Shown piece by piece: positions 9,439-19,122 of a stretch of DNA of 64,000 nucleotides. Both the position numbers and the translations under genes were made by a program. How positions within the stretch are numbered: position 1 is the first letter of the stretch; each line of letters opens with the position of its first letter. Source of the stretch: Pyrinomonadaceae bacterium (lineage in GTDB: Bacteria; Acidobacteriota; Blastocatellia; Pyrinomonadales; Pyrinomonadaceae); assembly GCA_017983495.1 (NCBI GenBank), contig JAGOBH010000001.1, positions 248,001 through 312,000 on the forward strand, given 5' to 3'. The notes beneath the pieces are model-generated. The model saw nothing but the letters and a program-made list of their open reading frames with translations, made no database searches and had not been told where the DNA came from.

Positions 9439-9480
9439 GGCGGCCGGAGATTTGTAACAAGATCTCCGGCCGCCTTTTTT
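9439..9480 (+). terminator. Rho-independent terminator of the TonB receptor
   Basis: A 13-bp GC-rich perfect stem (9439-9451 with 9462-9474) with a 10-base loop is followed by six T residues. Confidence 0.93.
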
Positions 9481-9512
9481 CACGCCCGCCGGTTTTGATA
9501 GATAATCGTTGT

Positions 9513-10427
9513 ATGACATCTCTTTCGGATCAGATACGCACGCGTGCAAGCGAGATCGGCTTTGAAAAGGTCGGCATCGCGGCGGCCGTACCGCTGACCG
9601 TTGAGGGTGAACGCCTCGACGCGTGGCTCGGCCGCGGCTATCACGGCGAGATGGCATGGATGGAGCAGCATCTCGAAAAACGCACCGACCCGCGTCTGCT
9701 CTTTCCCGGAGCCAGGTCGGTCATCGTTGTCGCCCACAACTATTACACGCCGCACGAACACACCGCTGCCGGCAAGATCTCTCGCTACGCCTGGGGCGAC
9801 GATTATCACGACGTCGTTCGCGACAAGCTAAAAGACCTGCTCGCCTGGATCAAGTCCGTCGAACCCGCCGCCGAAGGCAAAGCCTGCGTCGACACCGCAC
9901 CGATGATGGATAAGGCATGGGCCGTCCGCGCCGGACTCGGGTGGATCGGAAAACACTCGAACGTCATCACGACCGAGATCGGATCGTGGATATTCATTGG
10001 CTCGATCCTGCTCAATATCGAGCTCGATGCCGACACCGACACCGTCGATGACCACTGCGGCACCTGCACCGCCTGTCTCGACGCCTGCCCGACCGGAGCG
10101 ATCGTCGAGCCGTACATCGTCGATTCGCGCAAGTGCATCTCATACGCGACAATAGAGCTTCGCGGCGACGAGTTGCCCCGCGAGATCGCCGAAAACCTCG
10201 ATGGCTGGCTCTACGGCTGCGACATCTGTCAGGACGTTTGCCCGTGGAACCGATTTGAAACGCCGACCATCGAGACGCGTTTCGAACCGCGGCTCGGCGA
10301 AACCTCGCTCGACCCAGACGCCGTCGCCGCGCTGACGCACGACGAATATGTCGAGAGATTTCGCCGCTCGGCCATGAAGCGTGCAAAGCTCGGCGGGCTC
10401 AAGCGAAATGCGAAATACATCAAATAA
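9513..10427 (+). CDS. queG: Epoxyqueuosine reductase
   Basis: QueG carries out the last step of queuosine synthesis, reducing epoxyqueuosine to queuosine at the wobble base of GUN-anticodon tRNAs with cobalamin and two 4Fe-4S clusters. The ferredoxin-like part shows CGTCTACLDACPTGAIV and CDICQDVCPWN, giving eight cluster cysteines. Upstream, the signature DTAPMMDKAWAVRAGLGWIGK matches the cobalamin-binding core. At 304 residues it lacks the C-terminal HEAT extension of the E. coli enzyme, as many bacterial QueG proteins do. An in-frame TTG at 9495 exists, but ATG 9513 (MTSLSDQIRTRASEIGF) fits better. Confidence 0.93.
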   Translation: MTSLSDQIRTRASEIGFEKVGIAAAVPLTVEGERLDAWLGRGYHGEMAWMEQHLEKRTDPRLLFPGARSVIVVAHNYYTPHEHTAAGKISRYAWGDDYHDVVRDKLKDLLAWIKSVEPAAEGKACVDTAPMMDKAWAVRAGLGWIGKHSNVITTEIGSWIFIGSILLNIELDADTDTVDDHCGTCTACLDACPTGAIVEPYIVDSRKCISYATIELRGDELPREIAENLDGWLYGCDICQDVCPWNRFETPTIETRFEPRLGETSLDPDAVAALTHDEYVERFRRSAMKRAKLGGLKRNAKYIK

Positions 10428-10448
10428 CGACCTCTGAGGAGAGATAAA

Positions 10449-11108
10449 ATGAAATCAGTTGGATCTACGACAATTTTGGCTAAAGGCGTATTGCTCTCAG
10501 CATTGTTAATGCTGTTCACCAGCATTGGCATTGCGCAGACAGCCGCCCAGGCCGCCGCGACTAAGGAATACAAACGTCTGGTGAATTTGAGTGCTGCTCT
10601 GCGTAAGATACCCGTCGAAAAACAAAACAAGGAACCGCACCGTTCATTTCTGAAACGTAACGACAAGGACATCGTTTACAGCGAACCGGCCGGTGAATGG
10701 TTCGTTCGGTCTGAGCGTTTTTGGGATCTTCACAAAAAGTACAAGACGCTGGCTATAGCCGACCAGATCGCCTGGACCGCCGCCGATAATCCGCTGCCCG
10801 GCGAATGCGAAGGCTATCTAAATTGCCATCTTTTCAATATCCGCTCGACCCTCGGCGAATATCTGAAGCTCTACCCAAACGGCACGTACAGCAAACAGGC
10901 CGTTCAAAAGATGGTCGAGTTTCTGGCGTACATGGCCGATGACGCCGCGTCCGCTCAGAAAAACTATGATGGCCCGGTAGACGCTTCGGACCGTGCCGAA
11001 CTTGCGAAAACGATCAATGAATTCAGGAGCATTTTGGCAAAGGTTTCGCATCCGGAGACCGCAAAGGCACTGTCGCAGCTAAAGGCGATCGAAGAAGGTT
11101 TTAAGTAG
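10449..11108 (+). CDS. Secreted protein of unknown function
   Basis: I do not recognise this 219-residue protein. It has a clear signal peptide (basic N-terminus, hydrophobic core LLSALLMLFTSIGIA, likely cut after AQA) and no further membrane segment, so it is probably periplasmic. The mature part is helical and charged, with two cysteines in GECEGYLNCHLF. GAGGAGA lies eight bases before the ATG. It sits 21 bases after queG and 37 bases before moaA on the same strand and may be cotranscribed with them, though no shared role is evident. Confidence 0.75.
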   Translation: MKSVGSTTILAKGVLLSALLMLFTSIGIAQTAAQAAATKEYKRLVNLSAALRKIPVEKQNKEPHRSFLKRNDKDIVYSEPAGEWFVRSERFWDLHKKYKTLAIADQIAWTAADNPLPGECEGYLNCHLFNIRSTLGEYLKLYPNGTYSKQAVQKMVEFLAYMADDAASAQKNYDGPVDASDRAELAKTINEFRSILAKVSHPETAKALSQLKAIEEGFK

Positions 11109-11145
11109 CACGAAATTCAGATCGGATTCCTGTATCATTTAGGTT

Positions 11146-12135
11146 ATGCTACGCGACGCCCACAACCGAACGATCCGCGACCTTCGCATCTCGGTGACAG
11201 ACCGCTGCAACTTTCGCTGTTTCTACTGTCTCCCGAACGGCGAACCGCCGATGGCCCGCAAAGATACGATCCTGACGTTTGAAGAGATGGCGTATATCGC
11301 CGACATTTTTGTCAGCCTCGGCATCGAAAAGATACGCCTGACCGGCGGCGAACCGCTACTTCGCAAGGATATCGCCAAGCTTGCGGCCGAGATCTCGCGG
11401 CTCAAGCCCGCGCTCAAGGACCTTGCCCTGACGACCAACGGCTTTATCTTTCCCGATCTTGCCGAACGCCTCAAGACCGCCGGCGTCGACCGCGTCACCA
11501 TCAGCCTCGACAGCCTAGACCGCGACAAATTTGCAAAGATGACCGGCGTCGATGGCCTCGACAAGGTCTTTGCCGCGATCGAAGCGGCCAAAGCGGCGGG
11601 CTTTGACCCGATCAAGATCAACGCCGCCGTCATCCGCGGCCATAATGATGATGAGTTTGTCGCGTTCGCGCGTTTTGCACGCGAATATGGCGTGGCGATG
11701 CGTTTTATCGAGTTTATGCCGCTCGACAGCGGCCACGAATGGAGCCGCGAGATGGTCGTCCCCGGCCGCGAGATCTATGAGACGATCAACGCCGCATATC
11801 CGCTCGTGCTGCGAGACGCCTCCCGCGGCAGCGAGACCGCCTGGAAATACAAATTCGCTGACGGCGCACCCGGCGAGATCGGCATCATCGCACCCGTCAC
11901 CGAGATGTTTTGCGGAGCATGCTCACGCATCCGCCTGACCGCCGACGGCCAGATCCGCACGTGCCTTTTTTCCACCACCGAACACAACCTCCGCGACGTC
12001 GTCCGCAGCGGCGCCACCCGCACCGAGATCGCCGAATTCATCGAATCCGTCGTCCTAAAAAAAGAACCGCGTCACCACATAAATGACGCGGACTTCGTCC
12101 AGCCCTCGCGGACAATGAGTTTTATTGGGGGGTAA
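11146..12135 (+). CDS. moaA: GTP 3',8-cyclase MoaA
   Basis: A radical-SAM enzyme that makes the first molybdopterin intermediate from GTP, working with MoaC (not in the window). The N-terminal cluster motif is CNFRCFYC, followed by GGEPLLRKD. The C-terminal second cluster is CGACSRIRLTADGQIRTC, and the protein ends in Gly-Gly, the conserved tail that enters the active site. At 329 residues it is full length. Its last ~100 bp, including an internal hairpin (CCGCGTCA with TGACGCGG), occurs again at 14174-14275. Confidence 0.95.
   Translation: MLRDAHNRTIRDLRISVTDRCNFRCFYCLPNGEPPMARKDTILTFEEMAYIADIFVSLGIEKIRLTGGEPLLRKDIAKLAAEISRLKPALKDLALTTNGFIFPDLAERLKTAGVDRVTISLDSLDRDKFAKMTGVDGLDKVFAAIEAAKAAGFDPIKINAAVIRGHNDDEFVAFARFAREYGVAMRFIEFMPLDSGHEWSREMVVPGREIYETINAAYPLVLRDASRGSETAWKYKFADGAPGEIGIIAPVTEMFCGACSRIRLTADGQIRTCLFSTTEHNLRDVVRSGATRTEIAEFIESVVLKKEPRHHINDADFVQPSRTMSFIGG
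12031..12132 (+). repeat. Direct repeat, copy 1 (moaA 3' end)
   Basis: The last ~100 bp of moaA match 14174-14275 with about four substitutions and a small length change in the final G run. This copy is in frame and ends moaA with the conserved Gly-Gly, so it is the functional one. Confidence 0.9.
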
Positions 12136-12137
12136 TC

Positions 12138-12521
12138 CTAAATCTCTGCGAAGGCCTCGGGAGACTTCCTCAAGACGGCGTTGAAGGCGTCAATCAGTTG
12201 AGCGTCAGACGCCAACTCGTACTCTGTGCTCAATCGCTCCTGCTCTTCTTCAGAAAATGTTCCAACTCGCTCAAGGAATTGCGCGATTTCGAAAAAGCCA
12301 AAAAATTTGAAGCCGTCAATCGCTGCAGAAACTTCTCGATCTGATAGAACATCAAAGGCGTGGCCAAGCCCTCCATTCATCACCATTCCGTGAAAAAGCA
12401 ACAGGTCAGACAATGCACGGTCGCCTTCGAGAGGATCGTCGCCGCCGGACTCCATTGCAGCCCTATTCCAAACTTGGTCAGTTTTCGACAGATCCATGCA
12501 GTTGAGCAGCTCCGTAATCAA
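12138..12521 (-). CDS. DUF4375/DMP19-like acidic protein
   Basis: A 127-residue acidic, helical protein. The central segment NGGLGHAFDVLSDREVSAAI, followed by DGFKFFGFFEIAQFLERV, resembles the DUF4375 (DMP19-like) family, some members of which mimic DNA. I recognise this by eye only. It overlaps the upstream PIN-toxin gene by four bases (ATGA) and is the third gene of a coupled antitoxin-toxin-third gene operon. It may modulate the toxin or bind a DNA-binding partner; that is inference. Its stop lies two bases from the moaA stop, convergently. Confidence 0.62.
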   Translation of the reverse strand: MITELLNCMDLSKTDQVWNRAAMESGGDDPLEGDRALSDLLLFHGMVMNGGLGHAFDVLSDREVSAAIDGFKFFGFFEIAQFLERVGTFSEEEQERLSTEYELASDAQLIDAFNAVLRKSPEAFAEI

Positions 12522-12919
12522 GAAATCTTCTCAGAATCGATAAATTCTCGTGGCGTAACGATCAAGATTTCTTCAAACTCCCTCAAAACGAGCAGATCCT
12601 TATCTCCGGTAATGATGTAATCGCAATTTCCGGCTGCGGCGGTCGCCAAAATATTATCGTCATCCGAATCACGGCTGACTGGCGCCGACAGGACGATCGG
12701 CCTCACCGATATCATTTGTGAATGAAGCAACTGAGTCGCTTCGTTTGCGATCTCTTCTGTGTATTCGAATTTGGTGACCAGCTTTTCCCTAACTTCGTTC
12801 AGGATAAAATCCGAAGTAAAAAGTTCATGAGTTAAAGCACAGTATTCAAATAACTCGTGACAAAATCCGCGAGAGATCAGGGCAGCGATCAAAACATTTG
12901 TATCGAGTACGATTCTCAC
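12518..12919 (-). CDS. PIN-domain toxin (VapC-like)
   Basis: A 133-residue PIN nuclease of the 'toxin component, PIN family' type. The acidic residues are visible: Asp in the N-terminal VLDTNVLIAAL, Glu in FILNEVREKL, Asp in RDSDDDNILATA and Asp in IITGDKDLL. These enzymes cut tRNA or mRNA when not held by their antitoxin. It overlaps both the upstream antitoxin and the downstream DUF4375-like gene by four bases, so all three are translationally coupled. Confidence 0.87.
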   Translation of the reverse strand: MRIVLDTNVLIAALISRGFCHELFEYCALTHELFTSDFILNEVREKLVTKFEYTEEIANEATQLLHSQMISVRPIVLSAPVSRDSDDDNILATAAAGNCDYIITGDKDLLVLREFEEILIVTPREFIDSEKIS

Positions 12920-13128
12920 GAAACAAGTTCAAATATCTCTTCGTCTGTGTATGATTTATCTGATTCGGCAATCATTCGCTCACGCAAAGTCCGGAACCGC
13001 CGTAAGAACAGATAGTCCTTCAAAGCTCTTGCAGCAAAAACCGGCTCGGTAACGCCTTCTTCCCGAGCGGCTTCGCCAAGCTTTGTTTTTACGTCAGATG
13101 GCAGTTCAAGCGTTAATGTTGCGTTCAT
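12916..13128 (-). CDS. Antitoxin of the PIN module
   Basis: A 70-residue protein beginning MNATLTLELPSDVKTKLGEAA, the beta-strand plus helices of a ribbon-helix-helix antitoxin, with an acidic C-terminus (ESDKSYTDEEIFELVS) that would fill the toxin active site. It is the first gene of the operon and overlaps the toxin by four bases. Such antitoxins usually repress their own promoter, which would lie in 13129-13319. Confidence 0.82.
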   Translation of the reverse strand: MNATLTLELPSDVKTKLGEAAREEGVTEPVFAARALKDYLFLRRFRTLRERMIAESDKSYTDEEIFELVS

Positions 13129-13319
13129 AAAACCTCATTTTAACGATCAGCGCAATTTTAGCAGTACGCTCAGCTAAAATAAAGAAAAATCAACTCAACC
13201 GCTCCTCAACCTACTCCTGAGTCAAGCCACAGTCTCGCTCGACGGACTCAATCACCTTTCGCACTTTAATTCTTGGTTTAACTCAAAATCACGGAATTCG
13301 ATCAAGATTTTATTGGGTA

Positions 13320-14123
13320 TTATTTCAGAAACCGGACAACCTCATCAAAATAAAACTGTGACAAACCTATAGAATTATGATCGGTCCGATCGATAACTTT
13401 GACAGTGACCTGATCACTCGGGAATCGCGCGATCAGGGCGTCTGAATTGGCTCGAGGGATAACTTGGTCATTTTCAGCTAAGATCACGAGCGAACTTGCG
13501 TCAACATTCGGGATCATTTGAGCTGAATCGAATCGATCCTGCAATATCAATGAAACGGGAAAGATCGGAAAACTCTTTTTCGCGACGTTTTCGATGCTGT
13601 CGTACGGCGTCACCAAAACCAGCTTATCTACTTTTCGATTGGCTGCAAGGTAGACCGCGACTCCGCTGCCGAGGCTGCGACCGATGACGGAAATTGTCCG
13701 ATACTTGTCACGTATACGATCGTAGACCGCGAGAGCGTCGGCAAAAAGTGCGGCCTCCGTTGGCGTTCCCGTGCTGCCGCTGTAGCCTCGATAATTGACG
13801 AAATACAGGCTTTGATTTGGAAGCACTGTTGAAAATCTAAAAAGGCTCGTGGAGACATCCTCCGCATTACCACCAAAATAGATGACCGCATCCGGGCCGT
13901 CGTGTTGCCTTGTCAATACCCGCAGCGACTCGCCGCCTGACTCGACAGTAATACTTGGCTCATCTGATAGCCGTGATTCCGGAGTTGGGAAGTAGAGCAG
14001 CGATCTTTGATAGAAGAACAATAGCACGCAGGCCGCCACGTAGAGCATAGCGACGATCACCAAAACCGAAACAGCGATCCGTTTTGCCGAGCGGAGTACC
14101 GTCTTTACCAAATCAGCCTGCAT
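13320..14123 (-). CDS. Membrane-anchored alpha/beta hydrolase
   Basis: A 267-residue serine hydrolase of the BEM46/FrsA-like group. One N-terminal membrane helix (IAVSVLVIVAMLYVAACVLLFF) precedes the fold. The oxyanion region is VIYFGGNAEDV, the nucleophile elbow is GRSLGSG, the acid is in ILAENDQVIP and the histidine in DRTDHNSIG. The substrate is unknown. It lies inside the segment bounded by the two moaA 3'-end copies, so it may have arrived together with the adjacent toxin-antitoxin operon. Confidence 0.83.
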   Translation of the reverse strand: MQADLVKTVLRSAKRIAVSVLVIVAMLYVAACVLLFFYQRSLLYFPTPESRLSDEPSITVESGGESLRVLTRQHDGPDAVIYFGGNAEDVSTSLFRFSTVLPNQSLYFVNYRGYSGSTGTPTEAALFADALAVYDRIRDKYRTISVIGRSLGSGVAVYLAANRKVDKLVLVTPYDSIENVAKKSFPIFPVSLILQDRFDSAQMIPNVDASSLVILAENDQVIPRANSDALIARFPSDQVTVKVIDRTDHNSIGLSQFYFDEVVRFLK

Positions 14124-14173
14124 CGTCGCCAGTCCTCACTAAAACCAATTGTTCCCAATCATACGCTCAGATA

Positions 14174-14275
14174 GCCGAATTCATTTAATCCGTCGTCCTA
14201 AAAAAAGAACCGCGTCACCACATAAATGACGCGGACTTCCTCCAACCCTCGCGGACAATGAGTTTTATTGGGGGT
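14174..14275 (+). repeat. Direct repeat, copy 2 (moaA 3'-end remnant)
   Basis: A near-identical copy of 12031-12132, lying 2,143 bases downstream. Here the moaA frame meets an early stop (ATTTAA in place of ATCGAA), so it is non-coding debris. The internal hairpin CCGCGTCA/TGACGCGG is unchanged. Confidence 0.9.
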
Positions 14276-14293
14276 TGATTCCCATGCGTCAGT

Positions 14294-14728
14294 CTACACG
14301 ACGATCAGATGCCGGCTTTCGGCACGCTTTGCCGCTGACAGCGGAATGCTCTCGTCGAATGTCACCAACCGACCGCCATTTTTTATCGCAAGTGCTAATA
14401 GATAGATGTCCGTAAGTTGCCTGGTTCCGTGAATGCGTTCGGTTACAAACAGGGTTTCATCGCATAGCGAAATATCGTCCGGCCAAAACTCATGGTCGCT
14501 GTCTGCCCCAAAACTCCGTAAGCTCTCGATCAGGTCACCCGGCGTTAATCTCAGTCCCGGACTGTAATTTGGATGTGAGAGAATTCGGATTACGCCGTTT
14601 TCCGTGATCGGGCAGCTCGCCCAACCATGCTCACGATTTGCGGACCACCAGTCATGCGCCGTCGAGTTGTGCACGTGATCAGGATCGAGCAATGCGATGA
14701 TGAAATTGACGTCGAAAAGAGCCCTCAT
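14294..14728 (-). CDS. vapC: PIN-domain toxin VapC
   Basis: A 144-residue PIN toxin with the metal-binding aspartate in ALFDVNFIIALLDPDH, the glutamate in PITENGVIRIL, a conserved Asp in RQLTDIYLLALA and the final acidic pair in LVTFDESIPL. It belongs to the VapC subgroup with the TDxYLLALA signature, known as RNases. It lies five bases downstream of the antitoxin gene and is separate in sequence from the two other PIN toxins nearby. Confidence 0.87.
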   Translation of the reverse strand: MRALFDVNFIIALLDPDHVHNSTAHDWWSANREHGWASCPITENGVIRILSHPNYSPGLRLTPGDLIESLRSFGADSDHEFWPDDISLCDETLFVTERIHGTRQLTDIYLLALAIKNGGRLVTFDESIPLSAAKRAESRHLIVV

Positions 14729-14733
14729 CCGCG

Positions 14734-14973
14734 TCAGATGCCTTCCACATCCATCAGATTCTGAATATGCTCGAGCGTGACGATCTCGCCCCGCGAAGGC
14801 AATTGAGGCACGCCGTTACGCAATTGCTTAGTCGCTTTACGTTCGCCATTCGGCATCGACAGGCCGCGACGTGCAAGTTTGGATATGACCTGCCCTGCCG
14901 TACCACCGCTGCGGCGTGCTAGTTCCTTGGCAGCCTGCAAAACGTCATCTTCGATATCAAGGGTCGTCCTCAT
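14734..14973 (-). CDS. vapB: VapB-type antitoxin
   Basis: A 79-residue protein whose N-terminus MRTTLDIEDDVLQAAKELA is the ribbon-helix-helix start of VapB/DUF2191-type antitoxins. The C-terminal tail (RGEIVTLEHIQNLMDVEGI) would wrap the toxin. It is the first gene of the pair and should bind its own promoter region within 14974-15193, where no other gene is seen. Confidence 0.83.
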   Translation of the reverse strand: MRTTLDIEDDVLQAAKELARRSGGTAGQVISKLARRGLSMPNGERKATKQLRNGVPQLPSRGEIVTLEHIQNLMDVEGI

Positions 14974-15193
14974 ACATCTGATGCTATCGCATCACCACAT
15001 CAGCGTCAATTAAAATATTTGCGTTCAGTTAGCCTCTCGCGATACCACTTCAAGAACGATGAGTTCTATTGATCGTTATGTAGAGCTTTCACCGAGTGCG
15101 ACGAATATGTTTTCGGGCTTTGGCTGGATCCAGATGGCCATGATCACTTGAGGACTGGTACCGTGTCATTGCAATGTCAACACGTGATGGCGA

Positions 15194-15604
15194 CTAGCTA
15201 TTTGCGTTAGCGGAAAATTCTTGCGGTGTAACAATGGTCACGTTGCGGAAAGGATCAAGGACAAGAAGATCTTCGTCACCCGAGATCAGGACATCAGCTC
15301 TGCCGCAGACCGCCAATTCGAGAAATTTGTTGTCTCTCGGGTCTCGGCAGGCTTCGATCGCCTCGGTGATGTCGACCATTTCAGCCTGCTTGAGTAAACC
15401 TACCAAAAAGCGCATTCGCTCGTCTTCAGTCAGATATTTGTCAAATTTTGGACGGCCTAGCACATCAGCTAATTCAAGTAGGGTAGCAGTTGAGACAAGG
15501 ACCACCCCATTATCGAGAACCGTATCCAAGGCACTCCGGGGAGCACCGCCCATAAGCAGAGCGCTCACGAGTACATTTGTGTCTAGGACTCCCCGAACGA
15601 CCAT
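15194..15604 (-). CDS. PIN-domain toxin
   Basis: A 136-residue toxin of the same family as the one at 12518-12919, with matching signatures: GVLDTNVLVSALL at the N-terminus, TLLELADVL, ACRDPRDNKFLELA and LISGDEDLLVLDPF, ending in IVTPQEF like its paralogue's IVTPREF. It overlaps the upstream antitoxin by one base. The shared ending and active-site text suggest common ancestry of the two modules, though their antitoxins differ. Confidence 0.86.
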   Translation of the reverse strand: MVVRGVLDTNVLVSALLMGGAPRSALDTVLDNGVVLVSTATLLELADVLGRPKFDKYLTEDERMRFLVGLLKQAEMVDITEAIEACRDPRDNKFLELAVCGRADVLISGDEDLLVLDPFRNVTIVTPQEFSANANS

Positions 15605-15834
15605 CAGTCGGTTTTCAGGATCGTCTCGAGGATCTCCGGCGTCAATCCACGGGCCGTCGCATTCTGCCGGATCTCGTCCATCGTCCGTTTTAGCTCACCG
15701 ACATCGCTTGTCGCGTATCGCCGTAATGAGCTTTCAAACAGAGCCTGCAGCTTTTCCCTGTCAGTTCGATCTGCCTGGTTAAAGACACGAGCAGCGTCTG
15801 ATTCGACCTCTAATGTAATTGCCTCAGTCAGCAT
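15604..15834 (-). CDS. Antitoxin of the third PIN module
   Basis: A 76-residue acidic, helical protein (LEVESDAARVFNQADRTDRE, then LKRTMDEIRQNATARGLTPE). I assign it as antitoxin from position and size: it precedes and overlaps a PIN-toxin gene by one base. The tail EIRQNATARGLTPEILETIL resembles C-termini of many PIN-partner antitoxins. It is not similar to the antitoxins at 12916 or 14734. Confidence 0.75.
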   Translation of the reverse strand: MLTEAITLEVESDAARVFNQADRTDREKLQALFESSLRRYATSDVGELKRTMDEIRQNATARGLTPEILETILKTD

Positions 15835-15912
15835 AGTTAATTGCGTGGTCTAAACAACAACATCTTAACAGCACGACGTTCGGAATCAAAGATTTTTTTA
15901 GCGACGTTGCTT

Positions 15913-17451
<1,539 letters not shown>

Positions 17452-17623
17452 TCAGCCGCGCCGCTATTCGGGTAGATTATATGTCTAAATCGCAAATTAA
17501 AAAGTGACCTGCGACACAACCGCGGCGCGAAGATGAGGAGGAGATGAGGAGAATCGGAGAAACTCGTCCTCCATTCTTATCTGTGTCAATCTGCGTATAT
17601 CCGCGGTCAAAATTTCTTCTGCC

Positions 17624-17806
17624 CTAGTGAGCGATCGCCGCCGAGATGGATTCGCGTGTAAGACGCGGGTAGGCGTCGAGGATCTGCTCGACCGTCTCGC
17701 CGGCCGCGAGCTTTTCGAGGATCAACTCGACGGTTATCCTTGTTCCGGCAATTACAGGTTTGCCCATCATGATCGCCGGGTCAGATTTGATCAGATTCGT
17801 ATCCAT
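17624..17806 (-). CDS. DUF433 protein
   Basis: A 60-residue DUF433 protein (GKPVIAGTRITVELILEKLA, then YPRLTRESISAAI), a small winged-helix fold often found as the antitoxin next to a DUF5615 PIN-like toxin. No such partner is seen on either side: 17326-17623 downstream and 17807-17929 upstream carry no gene I can support. It is an orphan here. Confidence 0.82.
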   Translation of the reverse strand: MDTNLIKSDPAIMMGKPVIAGTRITVELILEKLAAGETVEQILDAYPRLTRESISAAIAH

Positions 17807-17929
17807 AGCAAATCTGATTATACACGCAAAATAAGCGAGCCAAACAACTTTTTGATGGCGCTGGAAGAAAGACCGACTCCCCTTCTCCTCCTCTCCTCTT
17901 CCCCTTTTCTCCCCTTCTCGCTCTCTCCG

Positions 17930-19093
17930 TTATCCCTGCTTTCGTCCCGCCATGTCGAGGCCGACGGCGGCGACGAGGATCGAGCCTTTGATGATGTCCT
18001 GCATAAAGTCTTTAACGCCGAGCAGGGACATGCCGTTGTCGAGACTGGCCATGATCAGGGCTCCGAGACATGCGCCGAAGATGGTGCCGCGGCCGCCGAC
18101 CAGCGAGGCACCGCCGATGACGCAGGCGGCGATGGCATCGAGTTCTTTGAGCGTGCCGGCGTCCGGCGTCGCACTGCCGACGCGTCCGGCAAAGATCAGC
18201 GCCGCGACGCCCGTCAACGCCCCGAGAATTGCGTAGACCTTTAGCACGTTGCGTTTATTATTAATGCCTGACAGGCGTGCCGCGTCCGCGTTGCCACCGA
18301 TCGCGTACAGATATCTGCCAAACGTCGTTGATGTCGTCAGAAAGCCGCCGAGCAGGGCGACCGCAAGCAGAATAAGGACCGGGACCGGGACACCGCTTTC
18401 AGCGATCTCGCCGCCGCGTTCGGCGTTCATCACGAGAATGAACGCGATGATCGCACCGATCGGGATCAGAGTTTTGAGCAGTTCGGCTGTGTAATTCGCT
18501 TCGCCCAAACCGTACGTTTTGACCGAGCGGGCTTTGCGGACGGCCATAAAGACCACAAAAACGACCGCCGCAACCGCGAGTGCCCAGCCGACGATCGCCG
18601 GCAGATTGCCTTGGCCGATAAACTTGAACGTGTTGTCCGAGATCGGTATCGTGCCGCTGCCGAGCAGCCATTTGACCGCACCCCGCCAGGCGAGCAGGCC
18701 GCCGAGCGTCACGATAAAGGCCGGGATATTCAGATATGCCGTCAGCGTCCCCTGGAATAAACCGACGGCCACACCGACCACGATCGCCAAAATGATCGCC
18801 GCCGGCAGCCCGTAACCTGCCGCGAGAGCAAATGCCGCGACGCCGCCCGCAAACCCGAGCACCGAGCCGACCGACAGATCGATGTTCCCCGAGACGATGA
18901 CCATCAGCATCCCGACCGCCAAAATGCCGGTCACCGACATCTGCGTCATCAGATTAGACAGGTTTCTCGCCGTCAAAAACGTATTGCCCGGCGTCGCCCA
19001 ATGAAAAAATATCCATATCAACGCCAGCACCGCGATCATCACATACGCCCGCAGCGATGTCGCATTAATCCGTGATCTTGTCGCTTCTTCCAT
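17930..19093 (-). CDS. xylH: Sugar ABC transporter permease (XylH type)
   Basis: A 387-residue inner-membrane protein with about ten hydrophobic helices of the BPD_transp_2 family. The family signature is visible as VSGNIDLSVGSVLGFAGGVA and, near the end, AIAACVIGGASLVGGRGTIFGACLGAL. It would form the channel for a monosaccharide, xylose being the best guess because the partner ATPase is XylG-like. It follows the ATPase gene by 29 bases on the same strand. The substrate name is tentative; ribose and galactose permeases are close relatives. Confidence 0.85.
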   Translation of the reverse strand: MEEATRSRINATSLRAYVMIAVLALIWIFFHWATPGNTFLTARNLSNLMTQMSVTGILAVGMLMVIVSGNIDLSVGSVLGFAGGVAAFALAAGYGLPAAIILAIVVGVAVGLFQGTLTAYLNIPAFIVTLGGLLAWRGAVKWLLGSGTIPISDNTFKFIGQGNLPAIVGWALAVAAVVFVVFMAVRKARSVKTYGLGEANYTAELLKTLIPIGAIIAFILVMNAERGGEIAESGVPVPVLILLAVALLGGFLTTSTTFGRYLYAIGGNADAARLSGINNKRNVLKVYAILGALTGVAALIFAGRVGSATPDAGTLKELDAIAACVIGGASLVGGRGTIFGACLGALIMASLDNGMSLLGVKDFMQDIIKGSILVAAVGLDMAGRKQG

Positions 19094-19122
19094 GTTTTAA
19101 GTACTTTTCGGGGAAAACTATC

